Below are positions 24,186 to 34,673 of a stretch of DNA of 42,921 nucleotides, piece after piece. The position numbers and the translations under genes were made by a program. The stretch's first letter is position 1. Each line of letters starts with the position of its first letter. This DNA is from Terriglobales bacterium (GTDB lineage: Bacteria; Acidobacteriota; Terriglobia; Terriglobales; Acidobacteriaceae), in the NCBI GenBank assembly GCA_035937135.1, contig DASYVL010000022.1, forward strand, positions 1-42,921, written 5' to 3'. Below the pieces are notes generated by a model that worked only from the letters and a program-made list of their open reading frames with translations, was not told where the DNA came from and ran no database searches.

Positions 24186-25489
24186 TCCAGCCTCCTCAAC
24201 TCCGGCCTGGTGAAATACAGGAACAGGCTGGTCACCAGCGCCAGCGCGCACATCCCAGCGATGGCGTGGGGCGCGGTGACCGCGCCTGCCAGCGACCCGG
24301 CGATCAGGCTGCCCACGGGCGCGAATCCCAGGAACGCGGTAGCGTACATGCTCATCACCCGCCCGCGCATCTCATCGCTCGAAAGGTGTTGCAAGAGCGC
24401 GTTGACGGTGGCCACCATCAGCACCATGGAGTACCCGATCACCATCAGCAGCGCCGAGGAGAGCGCGAACGAGCGCGAGAAGCAGAACGCGATGATGGCC
24501 ACGAAGAACACCACCCCTGCGCTCACCACGAATCTTCCGCGCCGCTTCACCCGGCCAAGGTACGCGATGGTTCCGGCGCCCAGGAATGCGCCTAGCCCGG
24601 AGAAGGCCATCAGCAATCCCAGCCCGGTCTCGCGTACGTGCAGGATGTCGCGCGCGAACAGCGGGATGAACATCAGGTAGGGGATGCCGAAGGTCGAGGC
24701 CAGCCCCACCAGCGTGATCAGGGTCATCATCTCCTGCCGCTCATACACGTAGCGGAATCCGTCGGCCAGCTTCTGCCACATCGTGGCCGAGCCGTCATCC
24801 GGCTCCGGCGGCGGATAGTGGATCTTCCGCAGCGCGAAGATCACCGCCAGGAAGCTCACCCCGTTCAGGAAAAAGTTTCCCGCCACGCCCAGCCCGGCCA
24901 TGGCGAATCCGCCCAGCGTGGGCCCCACGATGCGCGAGAAGTTGAACTGCGCCGAGTTCAGCGCGATGGCGTTGTTCAGGTCCTCTTTGGGGACCAGCTG
25001 CGGCACCAGCGCCTGGTAGCTGGGCACGTTCAGCGACATGGCCATGCCCGTCGCGAAGGCCAGCAGCACGATCTCCGGCACGTTGATGACCTTGGCCCAG
25101 GTCAGTCCGGCCAGGGCGAAGGCGAACAGCATCATGGCCGCCTGGGTGCGCACCATCAGCTGCCGCCGGTCCACGCGATCGGCGATCACCCCGCCCAGCA
25201 GCGTGAACACCAGCATGGGCGCCGAGGCCGCGAAGCCCACCACGCCCAGCCAGAAAGCGGAGTTCGAAAGCTCCAGCACCAGCCAACCCTGGGCCACGTT
25301 CTGCATCCACGTCCCAATGTTGGAGAGCATGTTGCCCGCCCAGAAGTAGCGGAAGTCGTGGTGACGCAGCGCGCGCAGGACGCGTGGCATTTCCACCGCC
25401 GCCGGGGCCACCTGCGCCGCGATGGTCTCTTCGGCGCACACGCCCTGCAGCGCCCCCTTGGCGTCGTTTGCGGCAGAGGAGTCGCTCAC
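24182..25489 (-). CDS. MFS transporter of the enterobactin-exporter-like (MFS_3) group
   Basis: About 435 residues from GTG 25489; ATG 25390 (MPRVLRALRHHDFRYFW) is the alternative, but strongly coding third-position GC continues upstream to the GTG. The open frame further upstream to 25870 overlaps the divergent peptidase and is rejected. Twelve helices are expected; the start LRALRHHDFRYFWAGNMLSNIGTWMQNVAQGWLV is typical of the EntS-like group, and motif A is visible as GGVIADRVDRRQLMVR between helices 2 and 3. Role: proton-driven export of an unknown small molecule. No siderophore genes lie nearby. Confidence 0.86.
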   Translation of the reverse strand: MSDSSAANDAKGALQGVCAEETIAAQVAPAAVEMPRVLRALRHHDFRYFWAGNMLSNIGTWMQNVAQGWLVLELSNSAFWLGVVGFAASAPMLVFTLLGGVIADRVDRRQLMVRTQAAMMLFAFALAGLTWAKVINVPEIVLLAFATGMAMSLNVPSYQALVPQLVPKEDLNNAIALNSAQFNFSRIVGPTLGGFAMAGLGVAGNFFLNGVSFLAVIFALRKIHYPPPEPDDGSATMWQKLADGFRYVYERQEMMTLITLVGLASTFGIPYLMFIPLFARDILHVRETGLGLLMAFSGLGAFLGAGTIAYLGRVKRRGRFVVSAGVVFFVAIIAFCFSRSFALSSALLMVIGYSMVLMVATVNALLQHLSSDEMRGRVMSMYATAFLGFAPVGSLIAGSLAGAVTAPHAIAGMCALALVTSLFLYFTRPELRRLD

Positions 25490-25667
25490 ACCTTCGTTCG
25501 GTTCCGGCGCGCGGATGGGTGCTGGGCTTTCGGGATTCAATGGGAAGGGATCAGCGGCGCAAACTGTGCCAGAAGTCCTTGAATAGTGTAAATTGTTCTG
25601 CCTTCCCGGTTCAGGCGCTGCCTCGCACCCGCTTGCCCGGGTTATGTTGCGGAATAGAGGAGCAGCG

Positions 25668-27830
25668 ATGAAACGAAGAGCGGTGTTGGCGTGGTTGGTA
25701 GCGGCATCGGTCCTGACTCTGTGCGCGCAGACCGCGATGCCGCCGCCGGCGCAGGCGGCCGCGCCCTCTATCCCCGGTTTCTTCGACCCCGCCGCCGAAG
25801 CCGCGCTCGAAAGACAGTTCCTCGCCGTCCCCGACCCCAAGCTCGCCGAGGAGCACCTGCGCATCCTCACCGCCGAGCCTCACATCGCGGGCTCCCCTGA
25901 AGATCGCAAGACCGCCGAGTATGTCGCTAAAAAGTACCGGGAAGCCGGCCTGGAGACCGAGATCGTCGAGTACAAGGTGTGGTTCAACTATCCCGCCGAG
26001 ATCTCCGTGGACGTCCTCTATCCCAAGATGCTGCGCACCCACCTGCCCACGCCCGAGCACGTCGAAGGTGATCCCTACCAGGACGACCCGCGCGTGGTCA
26101 CCGCCTACAACGGCTTCTCGCCCTCGGGTGAGGCCGAGGCCGACTTGGTCTACGCTAACTTCGGACGTCCCGAGGACTTCAAGAAGCTGGAAGAGCTGAA
26201 AGTGGACGTGAAGGGCAAGATCGTCATCGTCCGCTACGGCTCGAACTTCCGCGGAGTGAAGAGCTACGTGGCGCAGCAGCACGGCGCCGCCGGAGTCATC
26301 ATCTACTCCGATCCCATCGACGACGGCTACTTCAAGGGCGACAAATACCCGCAGGGCCCCTGGCGCCCCGACTCCGGCGTGCAGCGCGGCTCCATCCTTT
26401 ATATGTTCAAGTATCCCGGCGACCCTACCACTCCGGGCGTGGCCTCGGTGCCGTCGCTTCCTGACAGCCAGCGCGTTCCGCCGGAGAAGGCCGAGAGTCT
26501 CTCCAAGGTGCCGACCACGCCGCTCTCCTACGGCGACGCCCGCTCACTGCTCGAGAACCTGGGCGGGCCGCAGTCGCCGCGCGACTGGCAGGGCGCGCTG
26601 CCCTTCACCTATCACATCGGGCCCGGCCCGGTGCGCGTCCGCATGCGCCTCAAGCAGGACTACGCCTACCGCACCATCTGGAACGTCATCGGCAAGATCA
26701 AGGGCAGGGAACTGCCGGAGCAGTGGGTGATCGCCGGCAACCATCGCGACGCCTGGGTGTACGGCGCCGTAGATCCCAACAGCGGCACCACCTCGCAACT
26801 GGAAGCCGTCCACGGTCTGGGCGAACTGCTGCGCTCCGGCTGGCGCCCGCGCCGCACCATCGTCATCTGCAGTTGGGACGCCGAGGAGCAGGGCCTGATC
26901 GGCTCCACCGAGTGGGTTGAAGAGCACGCGCAGGAACTCTCCAACGCCGTCGCCTACTTCAATCTGGATGTCGCCGTAGCCGGGCCTTCTTTCGGCGCCT
27001 CCTCCGTCCCCAGCCTCAAGCAATTCATTCGCGACGTCACCAAGGCCGTCCCCAGCGCCAAAGGCGGCATGCTCTACGACGTCTGGAAGCAAGAGAAGGA
27101 GAACGAGGCGGCCAAGGCCAGTCCCATGGATCTGAGCGGCCGCCGCGCGCCCAACGCCAGTCCCAAGGCCGATGTCTCCGTCGGCGACCTGGGCTCGGGC
27201 TCCGACTACACCAGCTTCCTGCAGCACCAAGGCGTGCCCTCCGCCGACATGGGCTCCAGCGGCAACTATGGCGTCTATCACTCCGTCTTCGACAATTTCC
27301 AGTGGTACAAGAAATTCGCCGACCCCGACTTCCTCTACTCCCAGGAGATTTCCCGCGTCTATGGCCTGGAAGTGCTGCGCATGTCCGAGGCCGACGTCCT
27401 GCCCTATGACTACGAGACCTACGGCAAGGAGATCAGCGAGTATCTGGAAGCCGCGCAGAAGAAGTCCGGCACCGCCTTCGGCGACCAGTCGCCCGCCTTC
27501 CAGCTGGCGCAGGTGTCAGCGGAGCGCTTTACGCTGGCGGGCACGGCCATCGCCGCCGCCCAGCGCGATCCCGCATCCGACCGCGCCCAGCTCAACCGTC
27601 TGCTCTCCCAGACCGAGCGCGCCCTGCTGCTGCCCAACGGCCTTCCCAACCGCCCCTGGTTCCGCCACTCCGTCTACGCTCCGGGGGAATATACCGGCTA
27701 TGCGGCCGTGGTCATCCCCGGCGTGAACGAGGCCATTGACGCCGGCGACCGCCCGCGCGCTACTGCCGAACTCCTCCACCTCACCGAGGCCCTCAATCGC
27801 GCAGCTGCCCTGCTGGAGAGCTACCACTGA
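25668..27830 (+). CDS. Secreted M28 family metallopeptidase (glutamate carboxypeptidase II-like)
   Basis: 720 residues from ATG 25668 (GGAG just upstream). Signal peptide: AVLAWLVAASVLTLCAQT. Order matches the GCPII/PSMA group: N-terminal peptidase part, an inserted PA domain (about 130-290: VKGKIVIVRYGSNFRGVKSYVAQQHGAAGVIIYSD), then the zinc core. Likely metal ligands: His359 and the Asp of AVDPNSGT, Glu406/407 in DAEEQGLIGSTEW, and the His in YGVYHSVFDNF. A C-terminal helical dimerisation domain follows. It would trim peptides, perhaps C-terminal acidic residues, outside the cytoplasm. Divergent from the MFS gene. Confidence 0.93.
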   Translation: MKRRAVLAWLVAASVLTLCAQTAMPPPAQAAAPSIPGFFDPAAEAALERQFLAVPDPKLAEEHLRILTAEPHIAGSPEDRKTAEYVAKKYREAGLETEIVEYKVWFNYPAEISVDVLYPKMLRTHLPTPEHVEGDPYQDDPRVVTAYNGFSPSGEAEADLVYANFGRPEDFKKLEELKVDVKGKIVIVRYGSNFRGVKSYVAQQHGAAGVIIYSDPIDDGYFKGDKYPQGPWRPDSGVQRGSILYMFKYPGDPTTPGVASVPSLPDSQRVPPEKAESLSKVPTTPLSYGDARSLLENLGGPQSPRDWQGALPFTYHIGPGPVRVRMRLKQDYAYRTIWNVIGKIKGRELPEQWVIAGNHRDAWVYGAVDPNSGTTSQLEAVHGLGELLRSGWRPRRTIVICSWDAEEQGLIGSTEWVEEHAQELSNAVAYFNLDVAVAGPSFGASSVPSLKQFIRDVTKAVPSAKGGMLYDVWKQEKENEAAKASPMDLSGRRAPNASPKADVSVGDLGSGSDYTSFLQHQGVPSADMGSSGNYGVYHSVFDNFQWYKKFADPDFLYSQEISRVYGLEVLRMSEADVLPYDYETYGKEISEYLEAAQKKSGTAFGDQSPAFQLAQVSAERFTLAGTAIAAAQRDPASDRAQLNRLLSQTERALLLPNGLPNRPWFRHSVYAPGEYTGYAAVVIPGVNEAIDAGDRPRATAELLHLTEALNRAAALLESYH

Positions 27831-27860
27831 CGCTCCCGGCTGTGGTAACTTTTGTCTCCT

Positions 27861-28052
27861 ATGTCTCCCCGCTTGCAGGCACAACTTGGGAGCGTGATTG
27901 CCGCCGGCGGAGTCGTTTGGACCATCGCCATCGCCAGCCAGCAACTGGGAGTCGCAGGGATCGTGCTTCCCTCCGGCCCTCTCGAGGTTTGCGCCGTCGG
28001 CATCCTCATCTGGCTGCACGGCAAATGGCGTGGCTCGGTCCGAAGGGTTTGA
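27861..28052 (+). CDS. Small two-helix membrane protein, unknown
   Basis: 63 residues from ATG 27861, 30 bp after the peptidase. Two hydrophobic stretches (about 9-25 and 32-50) with a basic C-terminus (HGKWRGSVRRV). A TAACTT box lies 9 bases before the ATG, giving a very short leader if it is a promoter. No family recognised. The alternative is spurious coding in a 303 bp gap, so confidence is limited. Confidence 0.5.
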   Translation: MSPRLQAQLGSVIAAGGVVWTIAIASQQLGVAGIVLPSGPLEVCAVGILIWLHGKWRGSVRRV

Positions 28053-28133
28053 CCGCAGCGATATGCTCGGTGATAGAAACGCCCGGCAGGACGTCTGGCC
28101 GTCGTGCGATTCAACTTCAGGGAAAGGGACCCC

Positions 28134-28652
28134 ATGACTCGTAAAATCCTTGGGCTGCTCTCCGCTTCAGTTTTTCTCGCGCTTGCCGCCATCGGTTTCG
28201 CCGCCCAGGGCAAACCCGCCGCCGGCAAGCCCGGCGCCGCTCATGCCGCGCCGGCCATGATCGTCTGGACCTCCGACCAGGGCGAGTGGATCCCCATCCC
28301 CGGCATCGCCGCCAAGATGAAGGTGGTGCGGGCGGACCCCGGCAAGGCCCCCACCGACCTCTACATCTGGCAGCCCGCGGGCACGGATACGCCCCTGCAC
28401 TGGCACTCCTCCGACGAGCGCATCTACACGGTAAGCGGCGACCAGGTCTATCGCATGTGGAAGGGGACGTTCGGCGCGGCCCTGCACCCCGGTGCCTTCG
28501 TCCTGGTTCCGGCGCGCATGATCCACCAGGCTCGCTGCATGGGCAAACAGGACTGCACCGTGCTCATCCACACCACCCTGCCCTTCGACGTCAATATCGT
28601 GGACGAGAACGGCAAGCCGATCCCTTCGCCCAAACCCGCCGCCAAGAAGTAG
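28134..28652 (+). CDS. Secreted single-domain cupin protein
   Basis: 172 residues from ATG 28134 (GGGAAAGGGA upstream; an ATG ten codons earlier is less likely because the signal peptide begins here). Signal peptide ILGLLSASVFLALAAIGFAA, Ala/Gly/Lys-rich linker, then a cupin barrel from about 60. The metal triad is visible: His89 and His91 in LHWHSSDERIY, Glu95, and His131 in VLVPARMIHQARC. Cys135 and Cys141 could form a disulfide. The fold fits an exported metal-binding protein or small dioxygenase; substrate unknown. Confidence 0.83.
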   Translation: MTRKILGLLSASVFLALAAIGFAAQGKPAAGKPGAAHAAPAMIVWTSDQGEWIPIPGIAAKMKVVRADPGKAPTDLYIWQPAGTDTPLHWHSSDERIYTVSGDQVYRMWKGTFGAALHPGAFVLVPARMIHQARCMGKQDCTVLIHTTLPFDVNIVDENGKPIPSPKPAAKK

Positions 28653-28674
28653 AGACGCAGCATGCTGCGTCTCT
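28651..28674. terminator. 24-base perfect palindrome after the cupin gene
   Basis: AGAGACGCAGCA followed directly by its reverse complement TGCTGCGTCTCT, overlapping the cupin stop codon (28650-28652). It lies between convergent genes (cupin and thiC) and could act as a terminator hairpin in both directions, though the T-tract is poor. Confidence 0.6.
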
Positions 28675-28721
28675 CGTTCGGTGGGAGAGCGGGCGACCGA
28701 AGAAGCGCCAGCCCCGGGGAC

Positions 28722-30188
<1,467 letters not shown>

Positions 30189-30215
30189 TCATGACCTCAC
30201 CGAGTGCAACGCTTG

Positions 30216-30221
30216 ATTATA
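30216..30221 (-). promoter_or_regulatory. thiC -10 box
   Basis: Minus-strand TATAAT, 33 bases before the ATG at 30182; a GTGAGGT ribosome-binding site lies in between. The leader would be about 27 bases, which leaves no room for a THI-box riboswitch. Confidence 0.6.
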
Positions 30222-30422
30222 CGCCGCGAGCAAAAAGCAGCTCCTGGTGGCCGGCTTTGTTCTTATGAATCAAGGCTTATAGGCCCAGCCGTGGGTAGCG
30301 CTTCGGGTCGGCCCACAAAAGGGCGATTCGATGTTTTGCGCTATTTTTCCCCTTCTCAAAGTGGTAAATATATGCAGGGGTGTTCCATTGTTGGAAGCGG
30401 TTCTGCGGCTCCAAGGCGCCAG

Positions 30423-32873
30423 ATGTTAGACCGTAACCAACTGAAGAGCCAGGGCATCCGCTTCGCTCTCTCCCTGCAGATGCTGTTCAAGAATGCAACC
30501 ATGTTCTCGGCCGGCCACCCGGCCGCAAGCATGTCCTTTCAGCGGAGCTTCGACTTCCTCAATGTGCTGGTGAAGGAAACCGGTGAATTCACCGTCGGCT
30601 TCGTAGACCAGCGCGTCATGCTGAACAACATCCTCACCATCGACCGCTCGCTGACACACTTGGAGAACGAGTTCCTCAAGCGCGGCATCGGCGCCATCAC
30701 CTTCCAGGCGGGCATGACTCTGGCCAGCTACAAGCGCGGCATGGGAGCGCTGGTGTGCCCGGTGAAGGCAATTGAAGCGGCCGGTGGTCTGGTCAAGTAC
30801 TTGGAGGAGCAGCCGCTGGAGTTGATGCGCGTCTTCCCCGCCAGCAAGAGCCAGGCGCGCACCGAGAGCGGCGACACCGTGCTCGACATGGACTCAGAAT
30901 CCTACCTGATGGCCAAAGCGTTTTCCGAGATCCGGCCTTCGGGTACCACCGGAATCCAGGACTTCGAGAACATCTTGCAGTCGGCTGGCGTGGGGGGCGC
31001 GGGCACCGGCGAGGGAACCGGAGCGGGCGATCCGGGCGGTGTCGAAGCTGGATTAGGAGTGGAAGGCTTGGTTGGCGGGCTTGACGACGGCGGATTTGGC
31101 CCGGGAGGAGGGGGAAAAGCCCTGCGAGGCCCAGGCCCGGTCGGTGGCGGTCCTGGCAGAGGCGGCCCTGTGGGCGCGGGGTTGGCCGTGGCTCCGCAGC
31201 CGGGTGTAGGCGGGCCCGCACAGATCACCAGCATGGTCGAAGGCTACCTGCAGTCCTCGCTCATCGATCCCGAGAACGCCCCGCAGCGCTCCTACGTGGA
31301 GCTGGCGCGCGTGATCAAGGACATGCGGCCCGAATTCGTGCTCTCCGCCTTCCCGCCGGAGCGGCGCGAGCAGTTGCGCGCCATGCCCCCGGACCAGATG
31401 GCTGCCGAGATCGTCGAGGACTCCGCGGTGCAGTGGGCGGCGCGACACCTGGCCACTGCGCCCAGTGGTCCGGAGGCATACATCGTCGAGGAGGAGGTTA
31501 TACGCGTCCTGCTGCGCAGCTTGCAAACCACGCAGACCGCTCAGCGCCTGGCCACCAAGCTGGCGCAATATTTCAAGGATCTGAACATGCCCGCGGCCAC
31601 CACCGGCCGCATCCAGGAAGAGCTCGAGTGGGTGGTCGTGCCGCAGAAGCAAAAGATTGAAACGCTGCTCTCGCTGAAACACTTCAACCGACACAAGTTT
31701 CGCCGGTTGCTCGATCTTTTGCGCGATCTCATCAAGGGTGTCGACAAGGAGAACGCCACCCAGCTCGCCAACCACTATATGCGGTTGCTGGCGCCGGAGA
31801 GCGAGGCCTTGCCTGAGGAGATTGGTCGTATTCCGGAACTGTTCGGAGTAGTAGCCAGCGTGCGCACCGACTTCTGGCACAAGTCGGCGGAGCTGCTGGC
31901 GCACGCGCTGCCCTCGTCCGAGCCGGGGTTCCAGCACCAGCAGATTGTGAACTGCACCGTGGCGTTGGCCAGGAACTCGGCCATCTACGAGGACTTTGCC
32001 TTGATCCAGACCGTGGGCTCGGCATTGGAAAAGCTGGTAGCCAAGGGTCCGGAGAAGCACCAGGCCTGCTGCGGCGCTGCACTCTCCACGCTGCTGACGC
32101 GCACGGCGATCGAGCGCATGATCGAGATCTCCGTGCGCAAGCGCGATGACGCCGCCGGAGCGCGCACGGCGGCAAGGCTGCTGGGCTGGGCGGGACCAGC
32201 AGCCATCGGCAAGGTCTTCCAGCAGTTGGACGATGAGCAGGTGACTTCGAACCGCCTCACTCTCATCCGATTGATCAGCAAAATCGGTCCCCTGGCGCTC
32301 GACTTGGCTCGACAGCGCCTGGCGCACGACCGCTGGTACGTCGTGCGCAACGCCTGCAAGTTGCTGGCCGACCTGAAGGATCCCGAATTGCTCGCGCAGT
32401 TGACGCCGATATTGCGGCATCCCGATGAGCGGGTGCAGAAGGCGGCCGCCGTGGCCATCATGGAGAGCCGTTCGCACGCCCGCAGTCTGATCTTCGCGGA
32501 AGCGCTCCCCTACCTGCATCCCCACGTTCTGGAAGAGGTGTTAGGCGACATGCTCTTCCTGAAGGACCCGGCCGTTCTGCCGGCGCTGGAAAGCTTCATC
32601 TTCCGCGACGCTCATGGCAAGACCAGGCTCCTGATCGCGGCGGTGCAGGCCCTGGCCGTCATTCCGGGCCGGCGCGCTGAGCATCTGTTGAGCAACATTC
32701 TGTCGGACTCGAGCTTGGACATGATTATCCGCCGCATCGCCATGGTGGCGCTCGTCCGCAGCACCACAGCCACCAGCACCAAGGCGATGCACGAGTTCAT
32801 CAGCGGCTCGCCCGCGGATCCCATGGCCCAGGAATGCGAACGCACCCTGAAGGCGCTGGGCCGGACCGTCTAA
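30423..32873 (+). CDS. Large HEAT-repeat protein with glycine-rich linker
   Basis: 816 residues from ATG 30423 (AAGG upstream); the frame is open to 30204, but TAAATAT at about 30367 and the ribosome-binding site favour this start. The N-terminal domain (1-150, with RFALSLQMLFKNATMFSAGHPAA and FVDQRVMLNNILTID) is not recognised. Residues about 189-265 are low-complexity Gly/Pro (GGAGTGEGTGAGD, GPGPVGGGPGRGGP). The C-terminal 500 residues are helical, ending in HEAT-type repeats (LLADLKDPELLAQLTPILRHPDERVQKAAAVAIM). No signal peptide or membrane helix; a scaffold role is inferred. The next gene starts 32 bp downstream. Confidence 0.82.
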   Translation: MLDRNQLKSQGIRFALSLQMLFKNATMFSAGHPAASMSFQRSFDFLNVLVKETGEFTVGFVDQRVMLNNILTIDRSLTHLENEFLKRGIGAITFQAGMTLASYKRGMGALVCPVKAIEAAGGLVKYLEEQPLELMRVFPASKSQARTESGDTVLDMDSESYLMAKAFSEIRPSGTTGIQDFENILQSAGVGGAGTGEGTGAGDPGGVEAGLGVEGLVGGLDDGGFGPGGGGKALRGPGPVGGGPGRGGPVGAGLAVAPQPGVGGPAQITSMVEGYLQSSLIDPENAPQRSYVELARVIKDMRPEFVLSAFPPERREQLRAMPPDQMAAEIVEDSAVQWAARHLATAPSGPEAYIVEEEVIRVLLRSLQTTQTAQRLATKLAQYFKDLNMPAATTGRIQEELEWVVVPQKQKIETLLSLKHFNRHKFRRLLDLLRDLIKGVDKENATQLANHYMRLLAPESEALPEEIGRIPELFGVVASVRTDFWHKSAELLAHALPSSEPGFQHQQIVNCTVALARNSAIYEDFALIQTVGSALEKLVAKGPEKHQACCGAALSTLLTRTAIERMIEISVRKRDDAAGARTAARLLGWAGPAAIGKVFQQLDDEQVTSNRLTLIRLISKIGPLALDLARQRLAHDRWYVVRNACKLLADLKDPELLAQLTPILRHPDERVQKAAAVAIMESRSHARSLIFAEALPYLHPHVLEEVLGDMLFLKDPAVLPALESFIFRDAHGKTRLLIAAVQALAVIPGRRAEHLLSNILSDSSLDMIIRRIAMVALVRSTTATSTKAMHEFISGSPADPMAQECERTLKALGRTV

Positions 32874-32905
32874 GTTCCCGGACGTTTCACCGAGAGCAGA
32901 GGATC

Positions 32906-34507
32906 ATGGCCAGAACACCAGAACAACGGCTCAGTGTTGCCGCAGAATGGCGGACGATTCGCCGTTTGTATCCCATCTATGCCGCGATCGCCCGTGAGTT
33001 CCAGCTGGGCGATCCTCCCTGCGAGTCTTTGAACGAGGTCAACGAGCGGTCCGAGCCGGACGCATTCCAGCGGATCGGACAATGGTTGGCGGAAATGGAC
33101 CAGCGCATCGAGGCGCACCACTTCCGGCAGCTGTTGCAGACCAGCGACCTGGCCTCCTCGGAAGACAAGATGCACACCCTGGTGGACCGGTACCTAAATA
33201 AGGAACACAGGACCGAGTTCGACCGCGACAAGATCGATTTCCTTCTTATCCAGTATTTCGCGGTCTGTGCGCCTCCCAGTTTTCATGACCGCGAGGTGGA
33301 CCTGGAGGAGGTAGCCGAGGTGCTCGAGCCGATTCTCGGGGAGTGCCCCACCTCCCTGCCGGAATGGCTCCGGCCACTCGAGCAATTGATCGCAGACATG
33401 CAACGCTGCCGGACTCTCGCCGACCTGGAGCGGCATCGCATCATCGAGCGCGGACGCGAGCTGAAGGCCGCGGCCGGAGGGAGGTACTTCGATTCCATCG
33501 CGCTGCTGGCGTTTACCCGCTTTAATTATCTTCTGCGGTGCGCCTGTTTTCGCCTCGTGGACAATGATTTGCGGGCCATCGAGGCTGGTCTGTGGGAGCT
33601 GGGCGCGCGCAGTGTGTACTTCGTGGACTGTACCTCCGTGCAACTCTCGCCCCAGGAGCCCCTCAGCAATCTGTTCCAACTGTGCCTCAACTTGAGGAAG
33701 CCGCTGATTCTCGACTATTCGACCGGCCGTTCCTTTGACCTGTTGATGGGACTGCGGACCATTATCGAGCGGGCGCTGGCTCCCGAAGCTGCGACGGACG
33801 GGGCTGGCGAAGCTGCAGCTCCGGATCTGCAACGCCGTCTGGAGCGGATGAAAGAAGAGATGGCGGGGCTGCGCGTCCTGCTGGAGCAGGCTCTGACGCA
33901 CGGGAAGCCTGGGCTAGCAGCTTCGTTGACGCCGGCACCACCCCAAGCGGCTGCTCCGCCGGACTCCCAAGCGAAGCCCCGGGTTTCCCCGGCTCTATCT
34001 TCTAAGGCCACCGTTTCTCCGGCCGCCACTCCTTCGCCAGCCCCGTTACCCCCTCCCTCTGCTCGGCCCAGCAATGCGGCAAAGGTTGCTCCGTCTCCCC
34101 CGTCAACCGTCAGTGTTGAGATCGAGCACATAAAAGAGCTCCTTTCGGTCAGTGGCAGTAAAGGGCGATCGTCCGTCAGCCTCGCCGTCGGTCCTACGAC
34201 CAAGCTGCTACTGACCACGGCGGAGGTGAACGCTTTTCTGAAGGGCGGCGACGAGGCCGGGGTTGCTCTCCAACGGGCCGTAGCCGCCCGTTTTCTCTTG
34301 GTAGCCACCTTGGAAAACTCGAAGCGCACGGGGGAGAAACCGGATTTAAAGCCATTACTTCAGTCGGCGCGCGACGAGTCGGCCAACCTGAGCCCGCTAA
34401 TCGTCCAGGCCGAAAAATCCGGCCAGACCTCTCTGGCTGAGGCCCTTTCCTTCACCCACCGGCAGTTGCTCGCGATCATCAACCAGGTGGAGAATCGGAA
34501 GGGTTAG
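32906..34507 (+). CDS. Unknown cytoplasmic protein, partner of the HEAT-repeat gene
   Basis: 533 residues from ATG 32906, preceded by AGAGGA. Not recognised. Residues 1-300 look globular and helical (EWRTIRRLYPIYAAIAREF, LDRYLNKEHRTEFDRDKIDF-like stretches, Cys-containing LLRCACFRLVDNDL); a likely coiled segment (RRLERMKEEMAGLRVLLEQA) follows near 310-335; residues about 341-402 are a Pro/Ala/Ser-rich linker; the last 130 residues (IEHIKELLSVSG, TTAEVNAFLKGGDEAGVAL) are a second helical unit. Co-directional with the HEAT gene and probably co-transcribed. No catalytic motif was seen. Confidence 0.75.
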   Translation: MARTPEQRLSVAAEWRTIRRLYPIYAAIAREFQLGDPPCESLNEVNERSEPDAFQRIGQWLAEMDQRIEAHHFRQLLQTSDLASSEDKMHTLVDRYLNKEHRTEFDRDKIDFLLIQYFAVCAPPSFHDREVDLEEVAEVLEPILGECPTSLPEWLRPLEQLIADMQRCRTLADLERHRIIERGRELKAAAGGRYFDSIALLAFTRFNYLLRCACFRLVDNDLRAIEAGLWELGARSVYFVDCTSVQLSPQEPLSNLFQLCLNLRKPLILDYSTGRSFDLLMGLRTIIERALAPEAATDGAGEAAAPDLQRRLERMKEEMAGLRVLLEQALTHGKPGLAASLTPAPPQAAAPPDSQAKPRVSPALSSKATVSPAATPSPAPLPPPSARPSNAAKVAPSPPSTVSVEIEHIKELLSVSGSKGRSSVSLAVGPTTKLLLTTAEVNAFLKGGDEAGVALQRAVAARFLLVATLENSKRTGEKPDLKPLLQSARDESANLSPLIVQAEKSGQTSLAEALSFTHRQLLAIINQVENRKG

Positions 34508-34635
34508 AATCGGTTGAGAGCCAACAGGAACTCAGACCGTCCGGCCCATCGCCTTCGGGGCGCCTTCACACGCCTGAGCCCATAGGACCCACCGCAGAGC
34601 AGGTCCTAAGGCCAAGTCTGGCCTCACCCGTCGGC

Positions 34636-34665
34636 TTGACCCTGTCAATCCGGACAGCGTACAGT
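34636..34665 (+). promoter_or_regulatory. ccm operon promoter
   Basis: TTGACC (34636-34641), 18-base spacer, TACAGT (34660-34665). Only 8 bases separate the -10 from the GTG start at 34674, so the ccmE transcript would be leaderless or nearly so. Upstream, 34508-34635 holds no gene, only a weak AGGACC/GGTCCT hairpin (34585-34608). Confidence 0.65.
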
Positions 34666-34673
34666 TTTCGGAA

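Noticed and set aside
25490-25870. N-terminal extension of the MFS gene
   Set aside because: It would overlap the promoter and signal peptide of the divergent M28 peptidase, and the translated sequence looks non-coding.
31053-32525. 490-codon open frame on the minus strand
   Set aside because: Antisense to the HEAT-repeat gene; no recognisable domains.
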